NCBI GenBank assembly: GCA_013298245.1
Contig: JAAFHD010000068.1
Location: 1-12,081, forward strand
Reading direction: 5' to 3'
Length of the DNA stretch: 12,081 nucleotides
Source of the DNA: Alphaproteobacteria bacterium
GTDB taxonomy: Bacteria > Pseudomonadota > Alphaproteobacteria > Acetobacterales > Acetobacteraceae
In this document: positions 6,688-12,081 of the stretch, one piece after another
Position numbering within the stretch: the first letter of the stretch is position 1
How the letters are laid out: the number at the start of each line of letters is the position of its first letter
The notes under the pieces: generated by a model
The model's database searches: none
What the model saw: the letters and a program-made list of their open reading frames with translations, nothing else
What the model was told of the DNA's origin: nothing
Program-made: the position numbers and the translations under genes

Positions 6688-7565
6688 TCCGCGATTTCGA
6701 AGGCTATGGCCGCAACCCGCCGAATGCCCGCTGGCCCGGCGGCGCCAAGCTCGCGATCAACTTCGTCATCAACCATGAGGAGGGCGGCGAACGCTCCGTC
6801 CCCGATGGCGATGGCATGTCCGAAGGCGGCCTGACGGAGGGCGGCACCATCAGCGTGCCGGGCCGCGACCTGGGCGCGGAATCCATGTTCCAATACGGCA
6901 GCCGCGTCGGGTTCTGGCGCCTCTACCGCCTGTTCCGCCAACAGGAATTGCCCTGCACCATCTACGCCGCCGCGGCCGCCCTGCCGCGCACACCGCAAAT
7001 CTGCGCCGCCATCCGCGAGGCCGGTTGGGACGTGGTGGGCCATGGCCATAAATGGGTGACGCATGCGGAAATGACGCTGGAACAGGAACGCGAAGTGCTG
7101 ATCAAGGCCACGCGCACCATCGAGGAAACCTGCGGCCAAAAACCGCTGGGTTGGTACACGCGCTACGCCCCCAGCATGAACACGCGCAAACTGCTGATGG
7201 AGCTCGGCTACCTCTACGACAGCGACGCCTATGACGACGAAATCCCGTACTGGAATTACGAACACGGCCGCCCGCATCTGGTGATCCCGTACACGCTGGT
7301 GAACAACGATGTGCGCTTCCCGCGCAACGGCATGCACACCGGCACGGAGTTCGAGGAATACATCATGGGCGCGATCGAAATGTGCCTGTCCGAACCCGGC
7401 AGCCGCATGCTGAACATCGGCCTGCACAACCGCATCATCGGCCACCCCGCGCGCGCGATCGGGTTGAAGCGCGTGCTGGAACGCGTGCGCGGCATGAAGG
7501 ATGTGTGGGTGGCCGCGCGGCGCGACATCGCGCATCACTGGATCAAGGAACACCCGGCCAAGTGA
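6684..7565 (+). CDS. PuuE-like polysaccharide deacetylase family hydrolase (allantoinase/cyclic-imidase type)
   Basis: The 293-residue protein has strong PuuE-type signatures: DFEGYGRNPPNARWPGGAKL at the N-terminus, FVINHEEGGERS (Glu32-Glu33 in place of the Asp pair of NodB enzymes), YGSRVGFWRLYRLF, GHGHKWVTH (His120, His122, His127), PLGWYTRYAPSMNTR, YDSDAYDDEIPYW, and GLHNRIIGHPAR near the C-terminus. PuuE enzymes open the allantoin ring, and related proteins of about 293 residues hydrolyse cyclic imides (family knowledge from memory). The protein is probably a cytoplasmic cyclic-amidohydrolase. ATG 6684 has AAGGA at 8-nt spacing and overlaps the previous stop (ATGA). The following lipoprotein gene overlaps its stop (GTGA). 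No purine genes accompany it, which argues mildly against allantoin; imide or ureide substrates fit the downstream lyase and racemase-family genes better. Confidence 0.9.
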   Translation: MIRDFEGYGRNPPNARWPGGAKLAINFVINHEEGGERSVPDGDGMSEGGLTEGGTISVPGRDLGAESMFQYGSRVGFWRLYRLFRQQELPCTIYAAAAALPRTPQICAAIREAGWDVVGHGHKWVTHAEMTLEQEREVLIKATRTIEETCGQKPLGWYTRYAPSMNTRKLLMELGYLYDSDAYDDEIPYWNYEHGRPHLVIPYTLVNNDVRFPRNGMHTGTEFEEYIMGAIEMCLSEPGSRMLNIGLHNRIIGHPARAIGLKRVLERVRGMKDVWVAARRDIAHHWIKEHPAK

Positions 7566-7915
7566 AGCGTGCATTTCCCATCCTGCTGGCGCTGGCCGCT
7601 TGCGCTGAGACGCCGGCCACCACACCCCCCGCCGCGCCCGCGCCACTCAGCCTGGCGCCGCCGCTGATCCAGCCCTTTGGCGGCACGATCAACAACATCC
7701 AGATCGGCCCGCGCCGCTTCACGCTGACCATGGCGCCCGACAACACGGCGGTGCTGCGGCGCGTCGGCGCGGATGGTCCAGGGCGGCGCGGCGCTTGGGC
7801 ATCCGTGCCCGGCTGCGCCTATGAACAAGGCCGCATCCAGTTCACCGCCGAGCGCGGCATGCGCTTCTGCTTCGCGCGCGAAGGCGGCCGCCCGCTGGCC
7901 CGCGGGCGCACGTGA
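7562..7915 (+). CDS. Hypothetical small lipoprotein within the catabolic operon
   Basis: The 117-residue product begins at GTG 7562, which overlaps the preceding TGA (GTGA). The N-terminus VKRAFPILLALAAC is a short lipoprotein signal with lipobox A-L-A-A-C; Cys14 would be lipidated. A Pro/Ala-rich linker (residues 15-36) follows. The globular part (PFGGTINNIQIGPRRFTLTM ... WASVPGCAYEQGRIQFTAERGMRFCF) looks like beta strands and carries two further cysteines (Cys85 and Cys103) that could form a disulfide in the periplasm. I do not recognise the family. Its stop TGA shares a base with the next gene's ATG (TGATG). The overlaps on both sides and the conventional signal peptide make it a real gene, but a link to the pathway, for instance as an envelope partner of the Bug receptor, is only a guess. 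Confidence 0.72.
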   Translation: MKRAFPILLALAACAETPATTPPAAPAPLSLAPPLIQPFGGTINNIQIGPRRFTLTMAPDNTAVLRRVGADGPGRRGAWASVPGCAYEQGRIQFTAERGMRFCFAREGGRPLARGRT

Positions 7916-8766
7916 TGTTGCCCGCCTGGCGCAGCCTGCTCTACGTGCCCGCCGCGCGGGAGAAATTCGTCGCGCGCGCGCATGAACGCGGCGCGGACGC
8001 GATCATCCTGGACCTTGAAGACAGCATCGCGCCCGCCGAAAAACCCGCCGCCCGCGCGGCTTTGGCGGCCGCCGTGCCGGCCGTTGCGCGGGGTGGCGCC
8101 GACGTTACCGTGCGCATCAACCGCCCCATGCAGATGGCCGTCCAGGACATCGCCGCCGCCGTGCAGCCCGGCGTGCGCGCGCTGATCTGCACCAAGATCA
8201 TCGGCGCCGACCACGTGCAAATCCTGGCCGAACTCATCGCCGATGCCGAAGCCGCGCGCGGCATGGCGCCGGGCACCACCGGCATGATCGTGCTGGTCGA
8301 AGACGCCGCCGCCGTGCTGCGCGCCGAATCCATCGCGCGCGCCCACCCACGCATCATCGGCCTGGGCGTCGGCGGCGAGGACCTGGCCACCGACCTCGGC
8401 GGCGAAGCCACGCCCGACACGCTGGACCTGCCCAAGCGCATGGGCCTGCTGGCCGCACGCGCCGCGGGCGTGCTGCCCATGGGTTTCATCGGCACCGTCG
8501 CCGGCCTATCCGACCTGGATGGTTACCGCGCGATGCTACGCCGTTCGCGCGCGCTAGGCTTCGCCTGTGCGTCCTGCGTGCACCCCTCGCAGGTCGCGAT
8601 CATCAACGAGGAATACGGCGCCTCCGCCGCAGACATCGCCCGCGCGCAACGCATGGTCGCGGCCTTCGACGCCGCACTCGCACAGGGCCTCGGCGCCGTC
8701 GAATTCGAAGGCCAGATGATCGACCTCCCCGTTGTCGAACGCGCCCGCAGATTGCTGCGCGCATGA
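7915..8766 (+). CDS. CitE/HpcH-HpaI family lyase (citrate lyase beta-subunit-like)
   Basis: The family cleaves or forms C-C bonds next to CoA-thioester or 2-oxo-acid groups (citryl-CoA, malyl-CoA, citramalyl-CoA and relatives) with Mg2+ in the cytoplasm. The 283-residue protein shows the usual order: RSLLYVPA at the N-terminus, D33-L-E35-D36-S (family motif LDLEDSV), R67-I-N69, an acidic residue in the strand VLVEDAAAV (Glu129), GGEDLATDLG (Asp156), and SCVHPSQVAIIN near the end. Glu129 and Asp156 are the expected Mg2+ ligands by family knowledge. No citrate lyase alpha or gamma genes are present, so a stand-alone CoA-ester lyase is more likely. ATG 7915 overlaps the previous stop by one base; GTG 7912 in the same frame is an alternative adding one residue. 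The end overlaps the next ATG (ATGA). Confidence 0.92.
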   Translation: MLPAWRSLLYVPAAREKFVARAHERGADAIILDLEDSIAPAEKPAARAALAAAVPAVARGGADVTVRINRPMQMAVQDIAAAVQPGVRALICTKIIGADHVQILAELIADAEAARGMAPGTTGMIVLVEDAAAVLRAESIARAHPRIIGLGVGGEDLATDLGGEATPDTLDLPKRMGLLAARAAGVLPMGFIGTVAGLSDLDGYRAMLRRSRALGFACASCVHPSQVAIINEEYGASAADIARAQRMVAAFDAALAQGLGAVEFEGQMIDLPVVERARRLLRA

Positions 8767-9485
8767 TCGACGCCACCACCCTCGTCCGCCGCATCGGCAT
8801 GCTGGTCCCCAGCTCCAATTCCGTCGCCGAACCGCTGACCACCGAAATGCTGCGCGGCCTGCCCGATGTCACGCTGCACATCGCGCGCTTCCGCGTCACC
8901 CGCCTGGACCAAAGCCCTGAAGCATTGGCGCAATTCCAACTCGCCCCGATTCTCGAAGCCGCATCCATGCTGCGCGACGCGCATATGCACAGCGTCTGCC
9001 TCAACGCCACCGCCGCCTGCTACACAGACATCGCGCATGACCGCGCACTGGTCGAAGCGCTCGGCCCCGCATCCGACACCGCCATGCTGTCCCTTTTGCG
9101 CCTGCTGCATGCGCGCGGCGCGAAACGCATCGGCCTGGTGACACCCTTCCTGCACGACGTGCAGGACGCCACCATCCGCGTGCTGGCCGCCGAGGGCATC
9201 ACCACCATCGCCGAACACCACTTCAACGACCCCGGCAATTACAGCTTCAACCGCATCCCCGAATCCGCCGTGGCCGACGCGCTGCGCCATATCGCGCGCA
9301 CGCCTGGCCTGGACGCGATCGCCGTCATCTCCACCGGCCTGCGCGGCCCGCGCCCCGCCGCCCAGGTCGAGGCCGAAACCGGCATCCCCATCCTGGACAC
9401 CATCGCCACCGCCCTGCACGGCGCGCTGCTGGCGGCCGGCGTGGACGCCACACGCGTGCGCGGCTGGGGCAGCGTCTTCACCTGA
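8763..9485 (+). CDS. Asp/Glu racemase superfamily protein, maleate isomerase/arylmalonate decarboxylase-like
   Basis: The 240-residue protein starts RRIGMLVPSSNSVAEPLTTE, the hallmark of the maleate cis-trans isomerase, arylmalonate decarboxylase and EutA group. Members use one or two active-site cysteines for isomerisation, racemisation or decarboxylation of small acids. Later strands are also typical: GAKRIGLVTPFLHDVQDATI, then GLDAIAVISTGLRG, then ETGIPILDTIATALHGALLA. The usual first-site C-T-S or G-T-S is replaced by L-N-A-T-A-A-C (Cys79 and Cys86 flank it), and the usual second-site S-C-T-N is S-T-G-L, so the canonical catalytic cysteine is not visible in either context. There is no signal peptide. 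The start overlaps the CitE-like stop by 4 nt, and the stop abuts the stop of the opposite-strand gene. The exact reaction is open: isomerase, decarboxylase or a non-catalytic relative. Confidence 0.85.
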   Translation: MIDATTLVRRIGMLVPSSNSVAEPLTTEMLRGLPDVTLHIARFRVTRLDQSPEALAQFQLAPILEAASMLRDAHMHSVCLNATAACYTDIAHDRALVEALGPASDTAMLSLLRLLHARGAKRIGLVTPFLHDVQDATIRVLAAEGITTIAEHHFNDPGNYSFNRIPESAVADALRHIARTPGLDAIAVISTGLRGPRPAAQVEAETGIPILDTIATALHGALLAAGVDATRVRGWGSVFT

Positions 9486-9743
9486 TCAGGCGTGGCCCAC
9501 CGGCCCCATCGAATCCTGGCTGGTGGTGCGGATGATGGCCGCGAACAGCCGCAGCGCATCCGGCCCGCCGCGGTCCGACAGCGTGCCCTCCTCCATCTCA
9601 AGCGACAGCAATTCCGCCTGTTCAGCCAGCGTGGCGGCCGCGCGACGCATGGCTTCGCGCGCCAGAACAACCTGCAAATCCTCCGGGATGGCGTGCCATT
9701 CCGGCGGGTTGCGATACGAAGAAACGCCCATGGTGGACGACAT
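9486..9743 (-). CDS. Hypothetical protein, 85 residues
   Basis: I do not recognise this protein. On the minus strand ATG 9743 has GGGAG about 9 nt upstream, a good ribosome binding site, and the frame runs to TGA at 9488-9486. The product starts MSSTMGVSSYRNPPEWHAIP, then has a long charged helix (EDLQVVLAREAMRRAAATLAE and onward to LLSLEME) and a C-terminal part DALRLFAAIIRTTSQDSMGP. There is no signal peptide, Cys or membrane segment, so it is a small soluble, mostly helical protein. The longer frame (to 10094) overlaps the amidohydrolase and is a shadow. It lies 91 nt downstream of the M20 amidohydrolase on the same strand and may be its third operon member. Its stop codon directly abuts the stop of the racemase-family gene (TGATCA), leaving no room for a terminator between them. 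Confidence 0.68.
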   Translation of the reverse strand: MSSTMGVSSYRNPPEWHAIPEDLQVVLAREAMRRAAATLAEQAELLSLEMEEGTLSDRGGPDALRLFAAIIRTTSQDSMGPVGHA

Positions 9744-9834
9744 GGCAAGGTACTCCCTGCGCCGTCCTGGCGATGTGCAGGCGCGGTGCGCCGTCACACC
9801 CTGTGTAGCAGGCGCTTCCTGAAGAAACCCTGAA

Positions 9835-11004
9835 TCACCCCGCCGACAATTCCCGCAACGCCACCGCGACCAGCGCCGCCGCGCCATGCGGGATGGCGGC
9901 GTCATTGAAGTCGTATTTCGGGTGGTGCAAATCAGCACCTTCGCCATTGCCGATATTGATGAAGGCGCCCGGCACCGCCTGCAGGAAATAGGCGAAATCC
10001 TCGCCGCCCATGCTGGCTTCCTGCGCGCGGTCCAGCGCCGCTTCGCCCACCAACGCCGCCACCGCATCGCCGAAGCGCGCCGCATGGTCAGCACTGTTCA
10101 CCAAGGGCGGCGTCAGCACGCGAAAATCAAGCGCCGCGCGGCAGCCAAAGCCGGCAGCCACACTTTCCGCCAGCGCGCCCATGCGCGCGCGGATCAGGTC
10201 GGTCACCGCCACATCAAAGGTGCGCACGGTGCCGAACAACCGCACCTGGTCCGGGATCACGTTGTATGCGCGCCCCGTCTCCATGCCCGTCACGCTCAAC
10301 ACCGCGCGCGCATGCGGCGACACATTGCGCGCCACCACGCTTTGCAGCGCGGAGATCAACGCCGCACCCGCCACCACCGGGTCCTGCGTGACTTCCGGCC
10401 GCGCCGCATGCCCGCCGCGCCCCTGGATCGCGATATCCCAGAAGGTCACACCCGCCAGCATCGGCCCCGGCCGCAGCGCGTATTGCCCGACCGGCAGGCC
10501 AGGCTTGTTGTGCAGCGCGTAGATCGCATCACACGGAAAACGCGTCAGCGCGCCGTCACGAATCATCGCCGGCCCACCGCCGCCGACTTCCTCCGCGGGT
10601 TGGAAGAACAGATGCACACTGCCTTCGAAGTCGCGATTTTCCGCCAGATGCCGCGCGGCCGCCAGCAGCATGGTGGTGTGCCCGTCATGCCCGCAGGCAT
10701 GCATGCGGCCCGGGCTCGCACTGGCATGGGCAAACGCATTCGCCTCCTGCATCGGCAGCGCGTCCATATCGGCGCGCAGGCCCACGGTGCGCGGCGTGTT
10801 GCCCCCGCGCGCGCCGCGAATCACACCCACCACGCCGGTGCCGCCAATGCCGCGATGCACCTCGATGCCCATCGCTTCCAGGCGTTCCGCGACCAACCCA
10901 GCGGTGCGCGTTTCCTCAAACGCAACTTCGGGGTGCGCGTGGAAATCGCGCCGCCATGCCGTGTATTCCGGCAAATGTTGCGCGATGGCGTCGGTGATGC
11001 TCAT
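9835..11004 (-). CDS. M20 family amidohydrolase (hippurate hydrolase/IAA-amino-acid hydrolase type)
   Basis: These cytoplasmic di-metal enzymes cleave N-acyl amino acids and related amides. The 389-residue protein has full family length. Motifs in order are [14 protein letters not shown] (20-31), [10 protein letters not shown] (Asp79, Asp81), [10 protein letters not shown] (Cys104, His106, His109), [10 protein letters not shown] (Glu138 catalytic base, Glu139 metal ligand), [10 protein letters not shown] (His165 ligand), the dimerisation-domain motif [16 protein letters not shown] (about 195-210), and [10 protein letters not shown] with DLHHPKYDF (His360/His361) in the C-terminal catalytic part. 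All metal ligands known for the HipO/ILR1 subfamily are present, so it should be active. The start ATG overlaps the rsmA stop (ATGA, 4 nt), so the two genes are translationally coupled, although rsmA has no obvious link to amide hydrolysis. The natural substrate cannot be told from sequence. Confidence 0.95.
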   Translation of the reverse strand: MSITDAIAQHLPEYTAWRRDFHAHPEVAFEETRTAGLVAERLEAMGIEVHRGIGGTGVVGVIRGARGGNTPRTVGLRADMDALPMQEANAFAHASASPGRMHACGHDGHTTMLLAAARHLAENRDFEGSVHLFFQPAEEVGGGGPAMIRDGALTRFPCDAIYALHNKPGLPVGQYALRPGPMLAGVTFWDIAIQGRGGHAARPEVTQDPVVAGAALISALQSVVARNVSPHARAVLSVTGMETGRAYNVIPDQVRLFGTVRTFDVAVTDLIRARMGALAESVAAGFGCRAALDFRVLTPPLVNSADHAARFGDAVAALVGEAALDRAQEASMGGEDFAYFLQAVPGAFINIGNGEGADLHHPKYDFNDAAIPHGAAALVAVALRELSAG

Positions 11005-11774
11005 GCGGGGCGCTCCAAAAGGGTGCGGGCCAGGCGGTCGAATTCAGCAATGCTCAGCGTCTCGGCGCGCCGTTCGCCACTGATGCCGGCGGCATCCAGC
11101 AAGGCATCCGCCCCACCCAGCGACTTCAGGCTTCCGCGCAGCATTTTACGCCGTTGCCCGAAGGCGGCCGCGGTCAACTTTTCCATCGTCGCCAACAGCG
11201 GCGCGGGCGGTTGCGCCGCGCGCGGCACCAACTGCACCACCGCCGAATACACACGCGGCGGCGGAAAAAACGCACCCGGCGGCAGATGCATCACCACCCG
11301 GCATTCGCACAGCCATTGCGACAGCACCGCGAGCCTTCCGTAGTGTTCCGAATCCGGCGCCGCGACGATGCGTTCCGCCACTTCCTGCTGGAACATCAGC
11401 GTCAGTTTTTCCCACGCCGTGCCCTGCCGCAGCCAGCCGATCAGTAGCGGCGTGCCCACATTATAGGGCAGGTTCGCCACCACCTGGCGGGGCGCCGGCA
11501 ACGCGGTGCCATCAAACCCCAACGCATCCTGGTTCAACACCGTCAGCCGCGGGTCTTCAATCTCCGCCAGCGCCGCGATCGCGCGGCGGTCCAGCTCACA
11601 CGCTGTCAGCGTGGCGAGGCCGGTATCCAGCAACGCGCGCGTCAGCCCGCCCGGGCCTGGCCCCACTGCCGCAATGCGTGCGCACAACGCCATGTCCAGC
11701 AGGAAGTGCTGCCCGAGCGCCTTGCGCGGCGCCAGGTCGTGCCGGTCAAGCACTTCGCGCAGCGACACGGCCAT
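11001..11774 (-). CDS. rsmA: 16S rRNA (adenine1518/1519-N6)-dimethyltransferase RsmA (KsgA), with apparent internal gap
   Basis: RsmA uses SAM to dimethylate two adjacent adenines near the 3' end of 16S rRNA during 30S maturation. The 257-residue protein shows [11 protein letters not shown] (18-27), [13 protein letters not shown] (SAM motif I, 37-49), E60-L-D (acidic end of strand 2), QDAL (Asp83), NLPYN (101-105, catalytic motif IV), [25 protein letters not shown], and [12 protein letters not shown]. Known homologues have 29 residues from LGQ(N/H)F to the I/V-G-P-G; here there are 17, so 12 residues (the turn and first beta strand, with the conserved Glu before motif I) are missing in frame around codons 36-37 (near 11667). 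The rest is ordinary, and the total is correspondingly shorter than E. coli RsmA (273). The start at 11774 has no visible Shine-Dalgarno. Activity is therefore uncertain. Confidence 0.93.
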   Translation of the reverse strand: MAVSLREVLDRHDLAPRKALGQHFLLDMALCARIAAVGPGPGGLTRALLDTGLATLTACELDRRAIAALAEIEDPRLTVLNQDALGFDGTALPAPRQVVANLPYNVGTPLLIGWLRQGTAWEKLTLMFQQEVAERIVAAPDSEHYGRLAVLSQWLCECRVVMHLPPGAFFPPPRVYSAVVQLVPRAAQPPAPLLATMEKLTAAAFGQRRKMLRGSLKSLGGADALLDAAGISGERRAETLSIAEFDRLARTLLERPA

Positions 11775-11806
11775 CAGCGCAGCCGTGCGCTGGAGGTTCG
11801 CTGGGA

Positions 11807-11824
11807 GGAGCGACGGTCCGCTCC
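11807..11824 (-). other. Small inverted repeat in the rsmA leader
   Basis: GGAGCG (11807-11812) and CGCTCC (11819-11824) form a 6-bp inverted repeat with a 6-nt loop, about 33 nt upstream of the rsmA start. Otherwise the stretch 11775-11873 holds no gene, no clear promoter and no Shine-Dalgarno that I can see. The inverted repeat may be fortuitous in such GC-rich DNA. Confidence 0.25.
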
Positions 11825-11873
11825 AAGCCCCATCCCGTCAATGCCGCGCCGCCCTGCGATCCAATGAGACTCC

Positions 11874-11950
11874 AGGCGAAGAAAAGGGAGGGGCATCACA
11901 AAGCGCGGCATGGCCCACGCGCGCCCGACGCCCCTCCCTTTTCTTCGCCT
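11874..11950. repeat. 21-bp perfect inverted repeat (long hairpin)
   Basis: The arm at 11874-11894 (core GGCGAAGAAAAGGGAGGGGC) is perfectly complementary to the arm at 11930-11950, around a 35-nt spacer. It is the longest perfect inverted repeat in the window. It lies in the gap upstream of rsmA, next to two more hairpins, and carries no open frame or transposase. A dispersed palindromic repeat or a MITE-like remnant is the best reading. As RNA, the hairpin would sit in the rsmA leader or at the end of the upstream transcript. Confidence 0.85.
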
Positions 11951-11963
11951 TGACTCCCGGGTT

Positions 11964-11985
11964 CCAAGGGCCTCCCGGCCCTTGG
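11964..11985. repeat. 9-bp hairpin in the palindrome cluster
   Basis: CCAAGGGCC (11964-11972) pairs perfectly with GGCCCTTGG (11977-11985) across a 4-nt loop TCCC. It is the middle member of three successive palindromes upstream of rsmA and starts 14 nt after the 21-bp inverted repeat ends. Confidence 0.75.
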
Positions 11986-11995
11986 CGGGAGGGGT

Positions 11996-12020
11996 CTGGG
12001 GAGGGCAGCGCCCTCCCCAG
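11996..12020. repeat. 11-bp hairpin in the palindrome cluster
   Basis: CTGGGGAGGGC (11996-12006) pairs perfectly with GCCCTCCCCAG (12010-12020) across a 3-nt loop. On the minus strand it follows 6 nt after the stop of the partial gene at the window edge, where it could protect or end that transcript. No T-run follows, so it is not a standard intrinsic terminator. Confidence 0.78.
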
Positions 12021-12026
12021 CGCCAC

Positions 12027-12081
12027 CTACCAAGCCGTCCCCGCCGTCGCCGCCAGCAGGTTGTCCACCCGTTCCCACAGC
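12027..12081 (-). CDS. C-terminal end of an unidentified minus-strand gene
   Basis: On the minus strand the frame entering from the window edge reads LWERVDNLLAATAGTAW and ends with TAG at 12029-12027. The short peptide has a protein-like composition (amphipathic helix, then a short tail) and its stop lies just before the palindrome cluster, as expected for a gene end. It is far too short to identify. In many proteobacteria pdxA lies directly upstream of rsmA, but I cannot recognise a pdxA C-terminus here. Confidence 0.4.
   Translation of the reverse strand, partial: LWERVDNLLAATAGTAW

Noticed and set aside
9886..11343. A 485-codon plus-strand frame over the M20 amidohydrolase and rsmA.
   Set aside because: It is antisense to two well-recognised genes, and its translation is full of His and Arg with no motif.
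11874..12020. Possible CRISPR array or tRNA-like element in the palindrome cluster.
   Set aside because: There are no regularly spaced direct repeats and no cloverleaf. The three palindromes differ in sequence.

Overview
The window is a GC-rich, tightly packed chromosomal segment. The Phasin_2-type phasin, the clpS-clpA pair, the Bug-type solute receptor and the style of the rsmA protein suggest an alphaproteobacterium, most likely of the Acetobacteraceae (Roseomonas-like). This taxonomic guess is inference from protein style and base composition. No tRNA, rRNA, CRISPR array, transposase or phage gene is visible.

Left part (1-3770, plus strand): the 3' end of a phasin gene closed by a strong intrinsic terminator, then clpS and clpA (N-end-rule adaptor and AAA+ unfoldase), a terminator-like hairpin, a 42-residue unknown protein, and a cluster of overlapping hairpins.

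Middle (3770-9485): a minus-strand lipoprotein with a Pro/Ala-rich tail faces away from a six-gene plus-strand run. The run holds a tripartite-tricarboxylate (Bug/TctC) periplasmic receptor, two different polysaccharide-deacetylase-fold hydrolases (the second PuuE/cyclic-imidase-like), a small lipoprotein, a CitE/HpcH-type lyase, and an Asp/Glu-racemase-superfamily protein related to maleate isomerase and arylmalonate decarboxylase. From the first deacetylase onward, each gene overlaps the next by 1-4 nt, so they almost certainly form one operon. Together they look like an uptake and breakdown route for a small organic acid, amide or cyclic imide. The substrate cannot be read from sequence.

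Right part (9486-12081, minus strand): rsmA (16S rRNA dimethyltransferase) overlaps an M20 amidohydrolase by 4 nt, followed by an 85-residue unknown protein whose stop codon abuts the stop of the middle operon. Upstream of rsmA lies a stack of near-perfect palindromes, then the last 17 codons of another minus-strand gene.

The most notable points are an apparent 12-codon in-frame gap in rsmA just before its SAM-binding GxGPG motif, the possible imide/dicarboxylate operon, the racemase-family protein without the usual cysteine contexts, the small unknown ORFs, and the palindrome clusters. I did not find strong evidence of a wholly new system.
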